Positions 39,895 through 52,985 of a DNA stretch of 64,000 nt are shown piece after piece. Source of the stretch: Agarophyton chilense. Lineage: Eukaryota; Rhodophyta; Florideophyceae; Gracilariales; Gracilariaceae. Numbering within the stretch: the first letter of the stretch is position 1; each line of letters opens with the position of its first letter. Under the pieces are notes generated by a model, which was given only the letters and a program-made list of their open reading frames with translations, did not search any database and was not told the DNA's origin. The stretch is from NCBI GenBank assembly GCA_030374765.1, contig JARGXX010000026.1:372001-436000 (forward strand), given 5' to 3'. Made by a program: the position numbers and the translations under genes.

Positions 39895-42800
39895 CTAAAG
39901 CGACGGTTTAATGAATGGTTTTGCACCTGTGTCCCGACAGAAACGGTTGAGGTAGAAGCGGTGCAAGCGCCAGTCCAAGTGTGGTGCGAAAGGGGGAGTG
40001 GGGTAGTTCTCGCGGAGGACATGAGCGGAGCCGAGGATGGAGGAAGAAGGGATGAAGCCGAACCAAGCGGAGACGTTTTCAGAGGTTGAGGCTGAAGATA
40101 TGGGTACAGGGTGCACTGTGTGGTTGTGTTCGTCGTCCGTGGCCCAGCGAAGGGAGATGCAGTTGAGGGCTTGGTCAGTGTTGTCTTTTGGGGGAACTAC
40201 CTCCAAGAACTGAACGAATGCGAGTTCGGTTGAGGTGTTGGGGGTGTTGTTGATGAGTTTCGAATGAGTGAGTTGAGTTTTCACACCCAGATGGTGAGGG
40301 AAGTGGTGGAGGAGGTTTTGCCGTCGACGATGACATTTGAGAACTTTAGAGACTTGGAGGGACCGAAGGAGGGAGCGGCGAAGATGTGTTGATTGACTGC
40401 GATGCGGGAATTTTTGAGTGCAATTTCGTTTTGTGTCGACCGGTAAACCTGCAATATGGGGATGTATCCTGTAACGCAATGACTGGTGGGTCAGCGTACT
40501 AATCACAACCTGAGTTAGCGTGGTAGAGCGGGTCCTAAGGTTCGTATCCCTGACGGCGGCACTCCCAGAGTACTTGGTGCTATGGGCTGGCGTTTACTTC
40601 GTAGTCCTACAGGTCGAAGCTATAGAAACGATGGCTTGAAGACCAATTGGTGGAACTAATGTACCAAAGGGAGTAGTTTAGTATCCTAACGGTGCCTACC
40701 ATACTCTATGGGAGAAGCGTCACTCGAGCCAGGTAAATAGCAATGACGATGCGCTGGGATCTCCCTGGAACTGAAATGTTAATCTATTTCACTAATTAAA
40801 ATAAAATAATTATCTAAATGAGTCCAGCTGAGGTCGGGCTGTCCACCTGGCGTCTGTAAGATACCTCAGTCTCCGGCTGCTTACAGAACTCAGCTATTAT
40901 CGTTGTTTTTTCGCATATCCACCGGAGATGTACGCGGACTTGACTACGGTGAGATGGGAAGAGACGGATGTTGGGGTGGTGCTCGTGGAGAGAGAGTGTT
41001 TCGAGAGAGAAAGTGATGAAGGAGGGGAGTGCAGTGGTTCCTATTTGTGAGAGGGTGGAAATGGTGTCTGGAGGGAAGAGGTCTTTTAGGGAGCATGGTT
41101 TGAAGAGGGGGTTGAGGTGGAGCAGTCTGTTGGCGGTGATGAGATCTGAGAGAGGTATGGTTCTGCTGTCTCGGACAAAGACAGGCTGACGGGGTTAAAG
41201 AGGAGTTTGGGAGGAGGAGGACAGGGAAGGGTGGAAGGGGATGGGGTTCTAGTGTTCTAGTGCATGCCACCGGTCGATGGCGTGGATGGTTTCGGTATGG
41301 GCAGTGAATCGTCGCTGGGAAGTGTGGCTGTCATGAGCTTTGAATAGGGTGTGGGCGTGTTCGTAGATGCCAGTATCGTTGAATTGGAGGCCACCGTATC
41401 TTTGAATTTCTTCGGCAATGTGTTCGAGGAGGTGGAACTTGAGGGTGCCGAGGTTGGAGGTGTGGTAAAGGCTGAGAGTGGTTAATGCCGTGAGTTTGAA
41501 GGAGCGAATGTGGTCCTCTAGTGTTTAGAGTGTATCTTCTGTCCATTCCGGGACGGTGTTGTAGCGCATGGACATGAGGAGGAGGTCGGTGTATTTGGTG
41601 AAGACGGTTGTGATTGGAGCGGTTTGTATTTCTCTGCAGCATCTGTCGAAGAAAGCACCAATTAAAGGGAAGACCATGTCGAGAGCATGAAAGTCTTTGG
41701 CTTCAAGCATGCGGCGTATGTCTTCTGCAGTGAAGAATCCGTTGAGGTTACGAGCGCTGTCGAAGGTGGAGAAGTTGATGCGGAGGCCTTGGGCGGGGGA
41801 GTGAGCTTCGATCGCAGGGAGAGTAGAGTTTGAGTGGAGTATGGTGGTACGGACGGAGATAAAGGAGCGGGAGGTGTTGGAGGGGCCGATGGTGGTGAAG
41901 AGAGATTCGGACTTGAGCCTTTCGATGGCTGTGAGTTTGATGACCTTGGAGATTCCGAGGTGAAAGTTGTGGATGGTTTCAAATGCAAATATTCTGTAGG
42001 TGGGAGCTATTTGGAGATGGTGTGGATGGGGTAGGATTCGAGAATGGAGCTGTATTTCGCGAGGGATAGTTCTTCGAGGGCTGTGAGTGCTCCTTCTTTC
42101 TTGGTGCAGGCAACTCTTGGTTTCCGGAAGAGGTGCTCCTGTTCAGAGTCATGGATGAGAGAGGCGTGCAGCTTTCAAGAGTTGGAGGTGTGACGGGGGG
42201 TGCGGGAGGGAGCGTTGTGAGAGGGTTCGTGGAGGAGGGAGCGAGTGAAGAGACATTGGTGGCAGGGACTCTTGGGGCGTGTTCCGTGGGAGATGGAGAT
42301 CACGTACTTGGCCTCGGAGATGTCGGCAAACTAGTTTTCGAAGACCGGGTGACATTGGTGGAGGACTTTGTGAGCGTCGTGGAAGGGGAAGCCGAGGAGA
42401 CCGGAAGAGAAAAGGGGCTGGAGGATAGTTCTGATGGCGGCTTGTGTGAGTCCCATTCTTGTTTCGCGATGGATACCTGCGGACGAGCGGGAAATAGCGT
42501 CTGCCTCGGGGGAAGATGCTGTGGGTTGGAAGGAGGTTGGGAGGTAACCGACGAGGGTGATATTTTGAGAGATGCATTTTCTTTTGAAGGAGTCCGAGAA
42601 GTTGAGGAGGGTGATGTGGGTGGTGTAGAAGGTGAAGGAGGAGGCTTTGAGGGGGGTCGAGGACTTGTCGGAGTAGAGCTATATGAAACCGATGGAGGAG
42701 TTCATTCCTGTTGTGTGGAGGCAGTGCCGTATGATCTTGTCGTTCTTGGACTGCATGATGGCGGATTTGAGTGCGGGGAATACGTTATGCCCGAGAGAGG

Positions 42801-43546
42801 CGGCAATGTGGTGAGAGAAAGCGAGAGAAAAGGATTGTGAATTTTGGGCGATGGGGTGGAAGAAGGTTTTGTGGCGGTGTTCGAGGGAGAGCTGATGTTT
42901 GAGGACATCGATTGGGCTTTTGAGGTAGGAGGTTGCGGAGAAGCGTTTGAGAGTGTCGGTGATGGAGTGTGGGACGAAGCCGAAGGAACAGATGCGATGC
43001 TTGAAGATGTATCCCTGTAGCTCGATGCATTGGCGGGCGGAGGAGATGGTTCGCTGGAAGGTTGACTTAGAAAAACTTGGATCGTTGAGGACGGCGATGA
43101 GCTCGTCCGCTTTTTCGTGGCCGAGGTTGTCGGCAATCGAGGAGATGTATAGGATGAGCTTCTCTACTTGTGGGTGCTCGAAGATTGGGGTGAAGGGGGG
43201 ATGGGAAAGTGAGGCTGAAGATGAGACGGAGCAGAGAGAACTGTTAGCGATGCGGTGTTCGTCTCCGGTGTTGAGGGAGAGGGCATGTTGTTGGTGGTGA
43301 TAGGAGACCTCACGTACAAGGAATAAGATATCGGAGGGGCGGTCTGAGGGAGCTAGAGGGGGTTAGAGGGGCTTGTAGTTGAGGAGTTGACTTGTGGCGC
43401 TTTTTGCATAGGAGGAAGGGGGTTATGGTTTGTGGGGGCGTGCGTTTTGTGGGGAAAAGCCAGTGAGGGCACCTTCGTTGGTGGCGCTGTAGGGCTGGGC
43501 TGGTGCGGGTGGAGATGGAGCAACGGGAAAAGCAGCAGCGACGCAT
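39895..43546 (-). mobile_element. Decayed DDE transposon of KDZ/Plavaka-like type
   Basis: Minus-strand transposase broken by stops and shifts. N-terminal Cys/His finger (CCFSRC...ALQRHQRRC, 43474-43546); FIxLYSDKSS near 42670, where a TAG interrupts (42679-42681); NITLVGYLPT (about 42535-42565); another stop at 42331-42333; FAFETIHNFHLGISKV (about 41940-41990); LKFHLLEHIAEEIQRYGG (about 41389-41440) followed by YEHAHTLFKAHDSHTSQRR; and the end block LAFVQFLEVVPP, HTVHPVPI, RFYLNRF (39950-40240). This succession matches, from memory, the large transposases of fungal Plavaka/KDZ elements. Terminal inverted repeats were not found. Pieces are in different frames, so it is inactive. Confidence 0.55.
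40500..40930. other. Non-coding insertion within the transposase relic
   Basis: About 430 bp without coding character, less purine-biased than both flanks and containing an AT-rich core (ACTAATTAAAATAAAATAAT). Both sides read as transposase. A B-box-like GGTTCGTATCC near 40538 hints at a SINE-like origin but no tRNA can be folded. Limits are approximate. Confidence 0.35.
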
Positions 43547-44272
43547 GGTGTGGAATGCGGGGTGCGCGTTGATGCGGAAAGAAGGAAAAAGAAGCAGAAA
43601 GTCGTAGAGGTTAAGGTGCACGGGGTGCAGTGATAATTATATGGGGAGAGTTGTGGGGCATGCAGTTCACGTGAAGCCGGGCTATGTGGAGGAGTCGAGA
43701 CGGACTACGGGCTCTGACAGCTGCGTTGTGGTAATTTGGGAATTTTGCCATTTGCCGCCGATGTGGCATATTTCTATTTCTATTTTGATATTCATTGCTA
43801 CTGCCAGGCTTCACTTACTAGTACGCGAACATGAGTGAGGGTAGCAAAATTTTGAAATACATACATAATGTTTTACAATGCACACCTGATTGGGGCTCGC
43901 AAAACTTCGGATCATGCAGTTTTTTGCTAGTTCAGTATCCCTTAAAACTAGCAACTTTGAATAAGTGAAGTTATTTTGAGAAAATATGGAACTGCAAATT
44001 TGAAAAATTCATGGGTTTTCTGTATATTTTAGTTAGTCCGTTTCTGACGCCTAAACTAGCATTCTGAGAACACAGACGGACGACAGCCGCTCAGTAAACT
44101 TCAGGGGCATCGGACTCTTCCCCCACTTTTACCATACACAAACGCTTGCGCCGCAACACTTGGCACAATGATCACTGCGATACTGTGGTTGTATCGCGAC
44201 ACGTTTGATCAGCTATGGCGTCCGCATCGACGCCAGATGCGTCCACATTGACGAACTTTAATTAAACCGGAG
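43547..44272. other. Intergenic region between transposon and Gypsy relic
   Basis: No gene is supported. The AT-rich block 43780-44060 may include LTR or leader sequence of the following Gypsy relic, but no paired LTR exists in the window. Confidence 0.4.
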
Positions 44273-46487
44273 ATGGAAGTTACATCCTCCAACACCATCA
44301 TCTGTCTCTTTCCTGTCAATCATCCCCGTTTGTTTCTCAACCACCTCAAGGGCGATTCGATTGTTTCTGCGCCAATACGACCAGTACAAAAAAGAAGTTA
44401 TGGCTCGAGCATTGCAACTGACAGTTGTAGACGCGACTACAACCGAACCAGTCCGTCCAGTTAACCTCTCCTACTGTGTTGACGCCGAACGGCTAGAGTG
44501 GTCAATCGACTTGGAGTACATCCCTGGTGTCAAGACTCTCCAAGACCTCACAGAAAACAAATTAAGGGCATGTTTAGAATCCGAAACAGAAAAACAGAAA
44601 GATACGATGACCATTTCCGTCATTGACGCAATCATACGTAGAGAAGTGTCAATGGACATGAGCGACACATCCTCACGATCGCGTATGAAACATCTATTCA
44701 CTACCTACGTATCCGCTCTCCGACGCAATAAACTCTCATGGGTAATGAAAGAACATCAGAAACTTGCTGTAAGTCACCTCATTTCAGCCATCAAACCAAA
44801 ACTCTTGCAGCGACGATTGCAGACGAACCAAGAACTGGTATACAAACCCGTTGAAGAAGGACTTCAAAGGATTTATGAAGCATGCCATGACCGTATCGGA
44901 AGCTTTCCAGATCATCAATAATGGACCGCCAACCAAGCCTAGAGAACAAAAATCGCGCAGTTCGTCTAATGCATCTCTAAAACAATCAAACATTGGTGAA
45001 GCAGACAAGTATCCTGATAGCTCTGCTGTTTTGCACAAACATTCTGCTAGTAAAGGGACCACACGCCGGCTCCCACCTTTCTGCTCTCACCCTCCGTGCA
45101 AGTGAAAGGAAGAACAACAATGGACAGACGACTGTGCTGTGCCAACAGACGAAGAAAAGGAACGTATGAAGGCCAGCATTGCTGCAAAAAAATTCGCTGA
45201 TGGGCCATCGCGATTCAACAGAGCCCACAGAGAGAGGAACTATCTGAACAACCCGAGAACAATTGGTCGCTTCAAACAGAAGAAACGACTGATTTTTTTG
45301 TGAGTTCTTCAAATGGAACCAACTCCATTGACTCAAGTGGCCGCTGCGATGATGGGAGCGACGATAGCAATGTCACGCAGACGCTTGCAGAGTGTGCCAT
45401 AGCCAAAGTAATTGTTACCATGGATCCGATCGCCAAGGTCACACTCTCTGTGGCTCTGAAATAGAAAGACGCCAACTCTGCGCAACGTTTTACGTTTTCC
45501 AGAATGTGGGTGGCGCCGCGAACCACACTGCATCTTGCTTCCGGCATTGTAGCCCTTATGAGTATCTCGTTTTTGGTTGCAGATGATGACCTTGCTTGCG
45601 AGGAGCGGCTCATTGGAAAACCCATGATGGAGCACCGAAGGGTAGACACCTACACACTCTTGGACAACAACAAGTTCGCACTCAACGGTTCGGACTGCTC
45701 AGAAGTAGAAAAACCTACCAACCGTGTCCTAAATGGACAGTCGAGCTATCTAATGATAGCACGCCTAAACAGTGCCACCGAAACACCCGAACTATCTGCA
45801 ACCCCCCCGAGGGTAAACTACCATACTGGTCGTCAGGATTAAGACCCGTTCTCGGATCCTTCTCTACTTGAACCAGTCGACTCGGACCAGCATGAAGACA
45901 TCCGTGAAGCAGCACTAAGGATGGTCCAAGAAGCCATTTAAAACGGTTTTCCCTCCGCTAATTCAGACGAGCTCAAGCTCATTGTGAAAGACCACCTCAA
46001 CTTTTTCCGGACGAAACTATTCTCGGGACCACTTGCTTTAGTCAAGCCATTGAAAATCACACTCACACCTTATGCCCGTCTGATACGTATTCGTTTGCGA
46101 AAGTACGCACAAGATCAAAGAACCTTTCTTGGAAAGTTTGTCTCTGAACTTATGCAAGCCGGAATGGCCTACCCAAAAACTTCATCTCCTTGGACATCAG
46201 CACCGCTCATTGTACCGAAACCTAGACCAGCACGTTTTCGCTTCACGGTCTATCTGCGCCCAATCAACTATTACACTGTGAAACACCAGTTACCGATGCC
46301 GAACATCGAACAAAAACTTCTGAAGCTCGCACACTCTCGCTTCTTCGCAACGTTCGATCTCTCGCAGGGAAACTGGAAATTCTCTCTCGACGAGGACTCA
46401 CAGGGATTGCAGTCACTCATCGCACTCGACGGCGTCTACTCGCCCACGTCTGTGTTCTCGAAAAGCCAACATTTGCAGCTAGTTTAG
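44273..46487 (+). pseudogene. Gypsy-type retrotransposon relic: gag, protease and partial RT
   Basis: Gag begins at an ATG at 44273, shifts frame near 44355 and continues with LFLRQYDQYKKEVMARALQL and a helical gag body; a further shift leads to a degenerate Cys-rich knuckle (about 45080-45140). 45500-45680 reads SFLVADDDLACEERLIGKP, the end of a retropepsin-like domain. 45984-46487 encodes the RT N-terminal part (SAPLIVPKP, PMPNIEQ, FFATFDLSQGNWKFSLDEDS) including motif A, then the sequence ends before YxDD. No LTRs are visible. Multiple lesions make it inactive. Confidence 0.75.
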
Positions 46488-46689
46488 TATACGGCAAGAT
46501 ATCCGGCAAAAAGCTGCGAAAAATGACAGATCGCAGATGCTGAGGCAATTTCTTTTAATTTTTTTAGAGTGCCAGCTAGTTTTGGCTTTGGTTTCTTTAT
46601 CAAAATCCTGCCTATTATGAATGGAAAACGAATGCAGAAGCCCCTGCTAGTTTACCGTCTATGTTTGGATGCCAAACCCTATATGTGAA

Positions 46690-49150
46690 TGACAAAATTC
46701 TGGGTCAACCCCCTCACACCGACCCATACCACAATGATACCTCCCACAAATACCATCCAAAATATGACCTGGTCTCGTCCACCCTCCCCTTGCACCCCTC
46801 ATCCTCCTCCCCAATCCCCGAAATCCCCGCTAAAAACCCTCCTTCCTCCTTCTCCTCCTTCCCATCAACCCCCTTACTCCCAGCTCCAAAAACCGTCCCA
46901 CCTACCCTCCCAATCCTCACCCTACACCAGCCCCTCACACGCGTCACACATCAACCCCGCCCGTCACCACTCTTCTCCCAAACACCCCTCCCATCCTCTA
47001 CCTTCATAGCTCAGACTCACAACTCTCTTTCTCCTTCCTCAAACCGCCGACGTCACCACCGCATAAGCCGCCATCATCTCTAATTTCGCACGCTCAATAA
47101 TCCCTTCACCACCTCCCCCATCGCCCTACCTCACAACACAAACGCTAATTCCAACTCTCCTTCTCCTCCGCATTCTCTTCTTCGCAAACAACTCTTCCCA
47201 CCGGTGCGTTACCTGCTGCGGCCGCTTTCTATGGCTGAAAACCAGCGGCGCGGCTCAAAACATGACACAGATCGACCCTAAACGGCCAAACCCTCACATA
47301 GCATGCGTTACAACCGCTCCCGCGCATACCATTCCCCGCCATTTTATTCGACAACTAAACACCCCGAACCATTTATTCAAAAACTTTCTACCATTTTCGG
47401 CATTTCCATTCAATTTTTCCTCAGCCATTTCCCCTCTTATCCATTTTAATCCGCCCTACGCCTCATACTTGCGCTTCTAACACCCACTAAACTCGTTTTT
47501 CTTTCCTTGGCAGCCATCCCACGTCCCTCATTATTACAAAAATCATTGTTCCTTGTGCTCATATCCACCTTCCTTCTTTTCTATCACCTTCTGCACCTCT
47601 TTTATCACTTGTGCTCTATACCAAATTGTCTCCCATATCTTTCCTTTTGATGTAACGCTACCCCATATAATATATGAAAAAAATCCCCTTCACAACACAT
47701 AGAACAGCGCTCTATGCATGCCATCTATCTTGTTACTATTACTTGCACTCTCCTACTTCAATAAACATCTCTCTTCGTCCATAAAATCACAACAACACCC
47801 TCTTTTTCGCGGCCTTCCCCATCACAACTACCATAATTCATCTCTCAGTTCCAAAATTGGTCTTGGCAAACTCTCACTTCCAAAGACACATCTTTCTCCA
47901 CCATGACGTTTCAGCCACTCCCGACTTTAACATTCTTTCTCACAATACTTTCCTCAGTTTCAACAATTGCTTGAAGCTCGAAGTCGGGAAGGACAACAGC
48001 AACTCACATGTTTCGGAAGCCTCATGTATTCTAACCAATGCAGTGAAAACAGAAATGACCAAAATCGACCAGCTACTGCGCCAGAACCACTCTGACCACC
48101 GATTCTTAGGAAACCAACTCCTTCTGCGTGACCTCTCACACCTTCACCATGTATCCTAATACATTTGTTCTTCTGAATTCAATTCCATAATTCACTTCCA
48201 TTTGGCTAGTCTTCCGTCCTCATATCCTTCTCCGTCCTCATATCCTTCTCCATCCTCATATCCTTCGCCAACGGGGCTATATACGGTGTTTTGAAACCGC
48301 TGCTCACCATTTCCCTTCTCCCCAGCCATTCGTATTGTGATACAGAGACCGGATTTACCTACTGTACAGTGTCATCGAGACAATACTCTATATCATGCTA
48401 TTTGACCTTGCCTTCCCCCTTCACAACGACTTCTTAGGATCCCTCTCTTCCTGCGTCAAACCGCACACAAACGACACGTGCCCATGGAAAGACCTCCTTA
48501 GATAGAAGCCCTCCACCATCGACTGACCGGAGGAGTAAGAAGTAGAGCTCCTTGTTCACATCCTGTCCAATGAACCCCACAACGCACTGCGGCAGATTGA
48601 ATACCATCGCCGCCAGATTTGCAGGCATTGCCATAGCTGGGATTCCTCGCCCTCAACTCCATAATTTTTGCCGCCTATGACCTCAGACCCACCCCCTTTC
48701 TCTCCCATTCTCTCACGTTTTCTATAAAGACCCCCTCCTTCGCCTCCTTTCCCGCCGGCCCCTTCTTCGCTCTCACACTCTAACTTGTTGACAGGGTGGC
48801 CGTCTACTTGCTCATAGGCCACGCTTTCAAAAACAGATTCACTTTATCTTACTCCTCACCCTCCCCCTGGAAGTCCTTCCGAAGAGTATTCTTCATGAAG
48901 ACGTCTTTCTCTCCGTGCGCACCTTTTTCAACAGAGAAGTCCGCGTCTTCTCGGCACACTTTGCTTCCGAGTTCATCACTCCTTCTGCTTCCTCCACCTA
49001 CAAACATTTTCCACCCCTTCTTACAAAAACTCTATTCATACTCCTCCTCGTCTGCTCCAGTGATATCGATTATGAACTCAAGCACAAGTTCAAGCGACAC
49101 ATTGCAGCCATCGGAACCCCCCCGGACCATTGACCTTCCACCACCTCCCC
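46690..49150. other. Strongly pyrimidine-rich region with weak coding traces
   Basis: The plus strand is dominated by C and T over about 2.4 kb. Protein-like stretches on the plus strand (47857-48159 with LKLEVGKDNSNSHVSEASCI; 48840-49133 with FFNREVRVFSAHFASEFI) suggest decayed coding DNA, but no family is recognised. Pro/Ser/His-rich ORFs at 46661-47083 are low-complexity. Confidence 0.45.
48214..48267. repeat. 18-bp tandem repeat, three copies
   Basis: Unit CCGTCCTCATATCCTTCT in three near-identical copies. Confidence 0.85.
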
Positions 49151-49599
49151 TACGAATAACTTTTTAGTACAGTACAAGAACAATAAATCACACAGGTCTA
49201 ATGTACCGATACCACTCTTCACTCTACACAGTTCAGCTAATTACATGTATCTCTTTTATAGAGAACGATAAATACTTTAGGAACCAAGTCAAGGCGGCGC
49301 TAGATATTCAAACGCACCGGTTTGAGTCAATTCTGAAAAGCAGATATATATGACTAAGTATGAGAGAAGAGAAAAGACGGTGACGCATTCGCTACCATTG
49401 ATATAAGAATATACGTATGGATTTGCCTGCAACGGAAGGAATGCAAAGGTTTAGGATCAAAACAGAAGGCACAAATATTTGAGGATGGGTTTGCGTCGAT
49501 ACCAAGGATCCCCCTTAATGTATCATTGTATCACAGCTTGGGTCCATAGTTTCTACTATTCTTTCTATGTAGTCTGCCTACATTGGAGGTGAGGGGCTG

Positions 49600-50263
49600 T
49601 TGAATCTGTTGAATAACACCGAAGTGCCCGAATCGCTGCCTCCCGGAGATGAAGCAGAAGCAGATGGCTGTAAGGAAAAGCACGAGAAGAAGTACAGTGT
49701 TGGGCTAGGAGAGCTAGGTGTTGGAGTAATGGCAACAAATGGAGGAGGACAAGGGAGCCGAGGAGCGGAAGACAGATTCAGGGAAGAGATGAAGACTCGC
49801 GTTAAAGCTTTTGGCCACTCGTTGAAGGAAAGTTTGTATACACGCATAACCGAGGTAGTGATTGAGTATGGCTGCGTATCTTTTAGTACTTCTGACGGTG
49901 GTATTCCGCTTGAAATCGTTACTATCATTTAGAATCGTATGAAAAGGGCCGGGCTTTTAATTGGGAGATCTTGTCGAAGGAATTGTGGACTGCTTGGTCC
50001 CAAAAAATGGGACAATGTATCGAAATCAAAATGCCCTGCAACACAGAGTAGATGTGCTCGAGAAGCAGCTCATGAAGATAGTTCATATTAAGGCACAGCT
50101 GGCGGACAGGACGGACGGAATGAGCGGTGGCCAAGCCAGAGCAGGTGCAAAAGCCAATGCGACAATAAATGTTTTGCCGGTGACTGCAGGGAAGAGGAAG
50201 GGTAGAGAAGACAAAGCGGATGATGTAGAGCGATTTACTCATCTCAAAAAGAGATGCGGATAA
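49600..50263 (+). other. Two adjoining open frames of unknown nature
   Basis: 49600-49932 (SLKESLYTRITEVVIEYG, then SDGGIPLEIVTII at its end) and 49961-50263 (with a helical stretch HRVDVLEKQLMKIVHIKAQL) each look protein-like but start with TTG, not ATG. They could be parts of one frameshifted gene. No family recognised. 49151-49599 holds nothing supportable. Confidence 0.3.
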
Positions 50264-50385
50264 CGTTATGGATCGTAATTTTTGATGAGGATTGAAGGGT
50301 ACGGCTCCTAGCTTCTAAGCGCTTTCTGAACCAACTTGAATTAGAACAGTGCTTCGTTTACAAATTCTTTCATTGCTCTCCAATA

Positions 50386-51422
50386 TTAAAAAGTATTTCT
50401 CATCACTAACTCTCCTCCTCCATATCTTTTTTCCGTTCTCAATTTTCTCTTGAGTATAAATCGCATCGTCCTCGTTATCATTAACATCATCATTGGGCTC
50501 GTACTCACCATCGTTTCCATAGCTTCCATTTCCGAGTCCTTGCTCTCCTCTAAAGCCTCTCCTGGCACTCTGTTATAAGCAGAACTCTCGTTTTCGCTCC
50601 CTACTCCTGGTAAAAGTAACGTCCCCTTCGTTCCCTTCCTGTCCTTCTGTATTAACTCTTCGGCCTCCACAAACCTCGCCCTGAAACTCAATCGAAGTTG
50701 GACCGCATCCAGCCGCTCGTAGTCCTCTGGTTTCATGTACATATGATAATGGAACAGAGCTTCTGCGACAATATCCCATCTCTACTCCCTGCTCATGCAT
50801 GCGACACAGCCCCTCTTCCATTGAAGATAGATAACGGCGGTATGAACATTCTGGTTGCATATCCTCCAGAAAATGGTTCCAACTCCGGAAAATGCTTTTG
50901 AGACCTTTTGCACACCCACATTGGGAAAAAACACTTCTCAGAAGCTATCATGAAGTATCCGGGATTCTTCCTTCTCAGCTTCTCCGGGATTTTCAGCGTC
51001 TGAAAGTCCGTATGCAGCTTCTGCCTAGGGCAGCATCGTACAGTACAGAGCATTTTACACTCCGTCTTTGGTGCATACATCTTATGCTCCGCCACCTTAT
51101 TATCTTCCAATCCGAAACAAACGCATATCTGACCCATGCGTGCATCCAACAAACCCCACCTCTTCACGACCCAGTGAGTCTTCGCTGCTTTCTCCATCTC
51201 GTCCCGAATTCCCCTCGTCGTCGTCATATACCTCGATGAAATGTAGGAGACGAAGTGATGGAGCTTAACGGCTGGGCGGGGGCTGGGAGAAGGAGAGCGG
51301 AGAGAAGCGTGGAGAATACGGGCAGCGTCTGTGGAGCGTACAGAGAAATCGAGCTGGATGGATTGGTAGTCATCATCTTCAACGAGCGGGACGTTGTCAG
51401 AAAAGCAGTTCGAGATGCGCAA
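50386..51422 (-). pseudogene. Unrecognised coding region with a frameshift
   Basis: Minus-strand frames 51422-50793 and 50742-50386 look protein-like and lie in different frames. The first contains LDARMGQICVCFGLEDNK and FMIASEKCFFPMWVCKRSQK, cysteine-rich but without a recognised finger; the second contains FRARFVEAEELIQKDRKGTK and an acidic Met-rich tail. No credible ATG opens the first. The opposing plus-strand ORF at 51255-51626 is an alternative reading with no motif. Confidence 0.35.
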
Positions 51423-51626
51423 GGGGCGGTGGTCTGGGGTCTGGACGCGTGGGAGTTTGGTGCGCGGTGGGAATTGAGTGCCATCCTTGGGAGTGGCTGC
51501 GAGGAAGGGTTTGCCATTGTGGCGGTGTCGGCAACAACGCTGGTGTGGGACAAGGGAGGTCTGGGCTTCTGTCTGGAAAGAACACCCGGCGAAGCGACAA
51601 GATTGCCCGGTGTGGAGGATGCCTAA

Positions 51627-52985
51627 GGGAGATCTCAGAACGTAGGCGGGCGGAGGTGAGGAAGATACAGCCAGTGGTCGGTGGTAGAGAATATAAATTT
51701 GTGAGGCGTAATCATCAGGGGTGAACTTTGATGCGCCAGAGACGCACCAGAGACTCGCATGGCGTGCACGGCGCGTGTGTGGCTGAGAAAATGGCTTAAA
51801 ATGAAAACGTTCAAAGTTATATAATTGAGCGGCGGCGTGGACTTGTGCGGATTGGGAGTAAAAAGGTGTGGTTTTCCTAGAGACCAGATGAGCAATAGTG
51901 AGATATTGAGATCTTGTGATATGATTTCGGTAGTACCTGGTGCCCCTTCCGCGTTTTTATGTGCGTGAGAAGCCGTATTGTGTCCGTTTCGGCGTGCGTT
52001 TCAAAAGCTGAATCGTTTCTATTTGTACCTGAGCGGGCGGAGCACGAGCGGGGCGGTAAGAGATGCGATGTGGGGTTGAAGGTGAGGGGTTTACCAGATT
52101 TCGATTGGGATGTACGTGGTCTACGTTGATCCCGTGCGTCGAATCTGTTCCTGGTCATGCGCGGGCGGGGGGAGCGCGAGTGGAGCGATAGGTGTTGCGG
52201 CGTGTGGTCAAGGGTGAGGGGGGTGACCGGCTGGGAATTGGGAGATACGTGATTTGCTACGCCGATCCGGTGCGTTGGCTCTATCCCTGGTCATGCACGA
52301 GCGAGTAGAGCGCGATTCGAGTCATAGGTGATGTGGCTTGGCGTGGATGGGGAGGGGGTGACCGGATTGATTGCGATTGGTGGTACGTGGCGCGCTACGT
52401 TGTCCTGAAGCGTTGAATATCTTTCTGGTTTCGAGCATGGGAAAACCTATGTCAGCGGCCGTCACGATGAGTAATAGGAGAGTTGGTTACTTCTTCTGCT
52501 TTGTAATATGGACGGAGAGACCTGACATGTTGTTGGTTGTTGATGAGGAGCGACAGATAATTGGAATGAGGGAGAAGGAGTGGTTGATGTAGAAGTGAGT
52601 GCGAATGCCACTGGTGTCCCGTATTGATTTAGGAAGGATATCTGAAATGTTGCTGTTCGCTGCTGAGAATCTACAGAGAGCAAAAATTGGGTGAGGGGGT
52701 GAACCTCCTCGAAGAAGTGGTTCAAGCGAGTTGCTTAAGAGATTAATGCGTCGCTGGAGTAATTTTGTTTCGTTTTTTGATGGGTATCTGACTTATATTT
52801 GTTTATTTTTACGACAATGCTGCCGACTTTGCATGAATGGGAAATGATGGAAGTACGGGTAAGTGCGATTTCAAGTTGTATCTGGTATTGGTTAGAGAGA
52901 AAGATTCCTCTTGCCGTTGTTAGCTGCTGCTAGGAGACAGGAAATCAAAATTGGACAACAATTGGGAGAAGTGGTTGCTGCAGAG
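51627..52985. other. Region without supported genes, left flank of the LTR element
   Basis: Several short motifs recur loosely (for example variants of CGTTGATCCCGTGCGT and GGTCATGC at about 52130, 52265 and 52285), suggesting diverged repeats. No open frame has family signatures. Confidence 0.4.

Noticed and set aside
40505-40560. tRNA-like sequence (TTAGCGTGGTAGAGCGG and GGTTCGTATCC)
   Set aside because: The spacing leaves no room for an anticodon arm; at best a tRNA-derived SINE head.
46661-47083. 140-codon Pro/Ser/Thr/His-rich ORF
   Set aside because: Low-complexity product of pyrimidine-rich DNA; the other two frames look the same.
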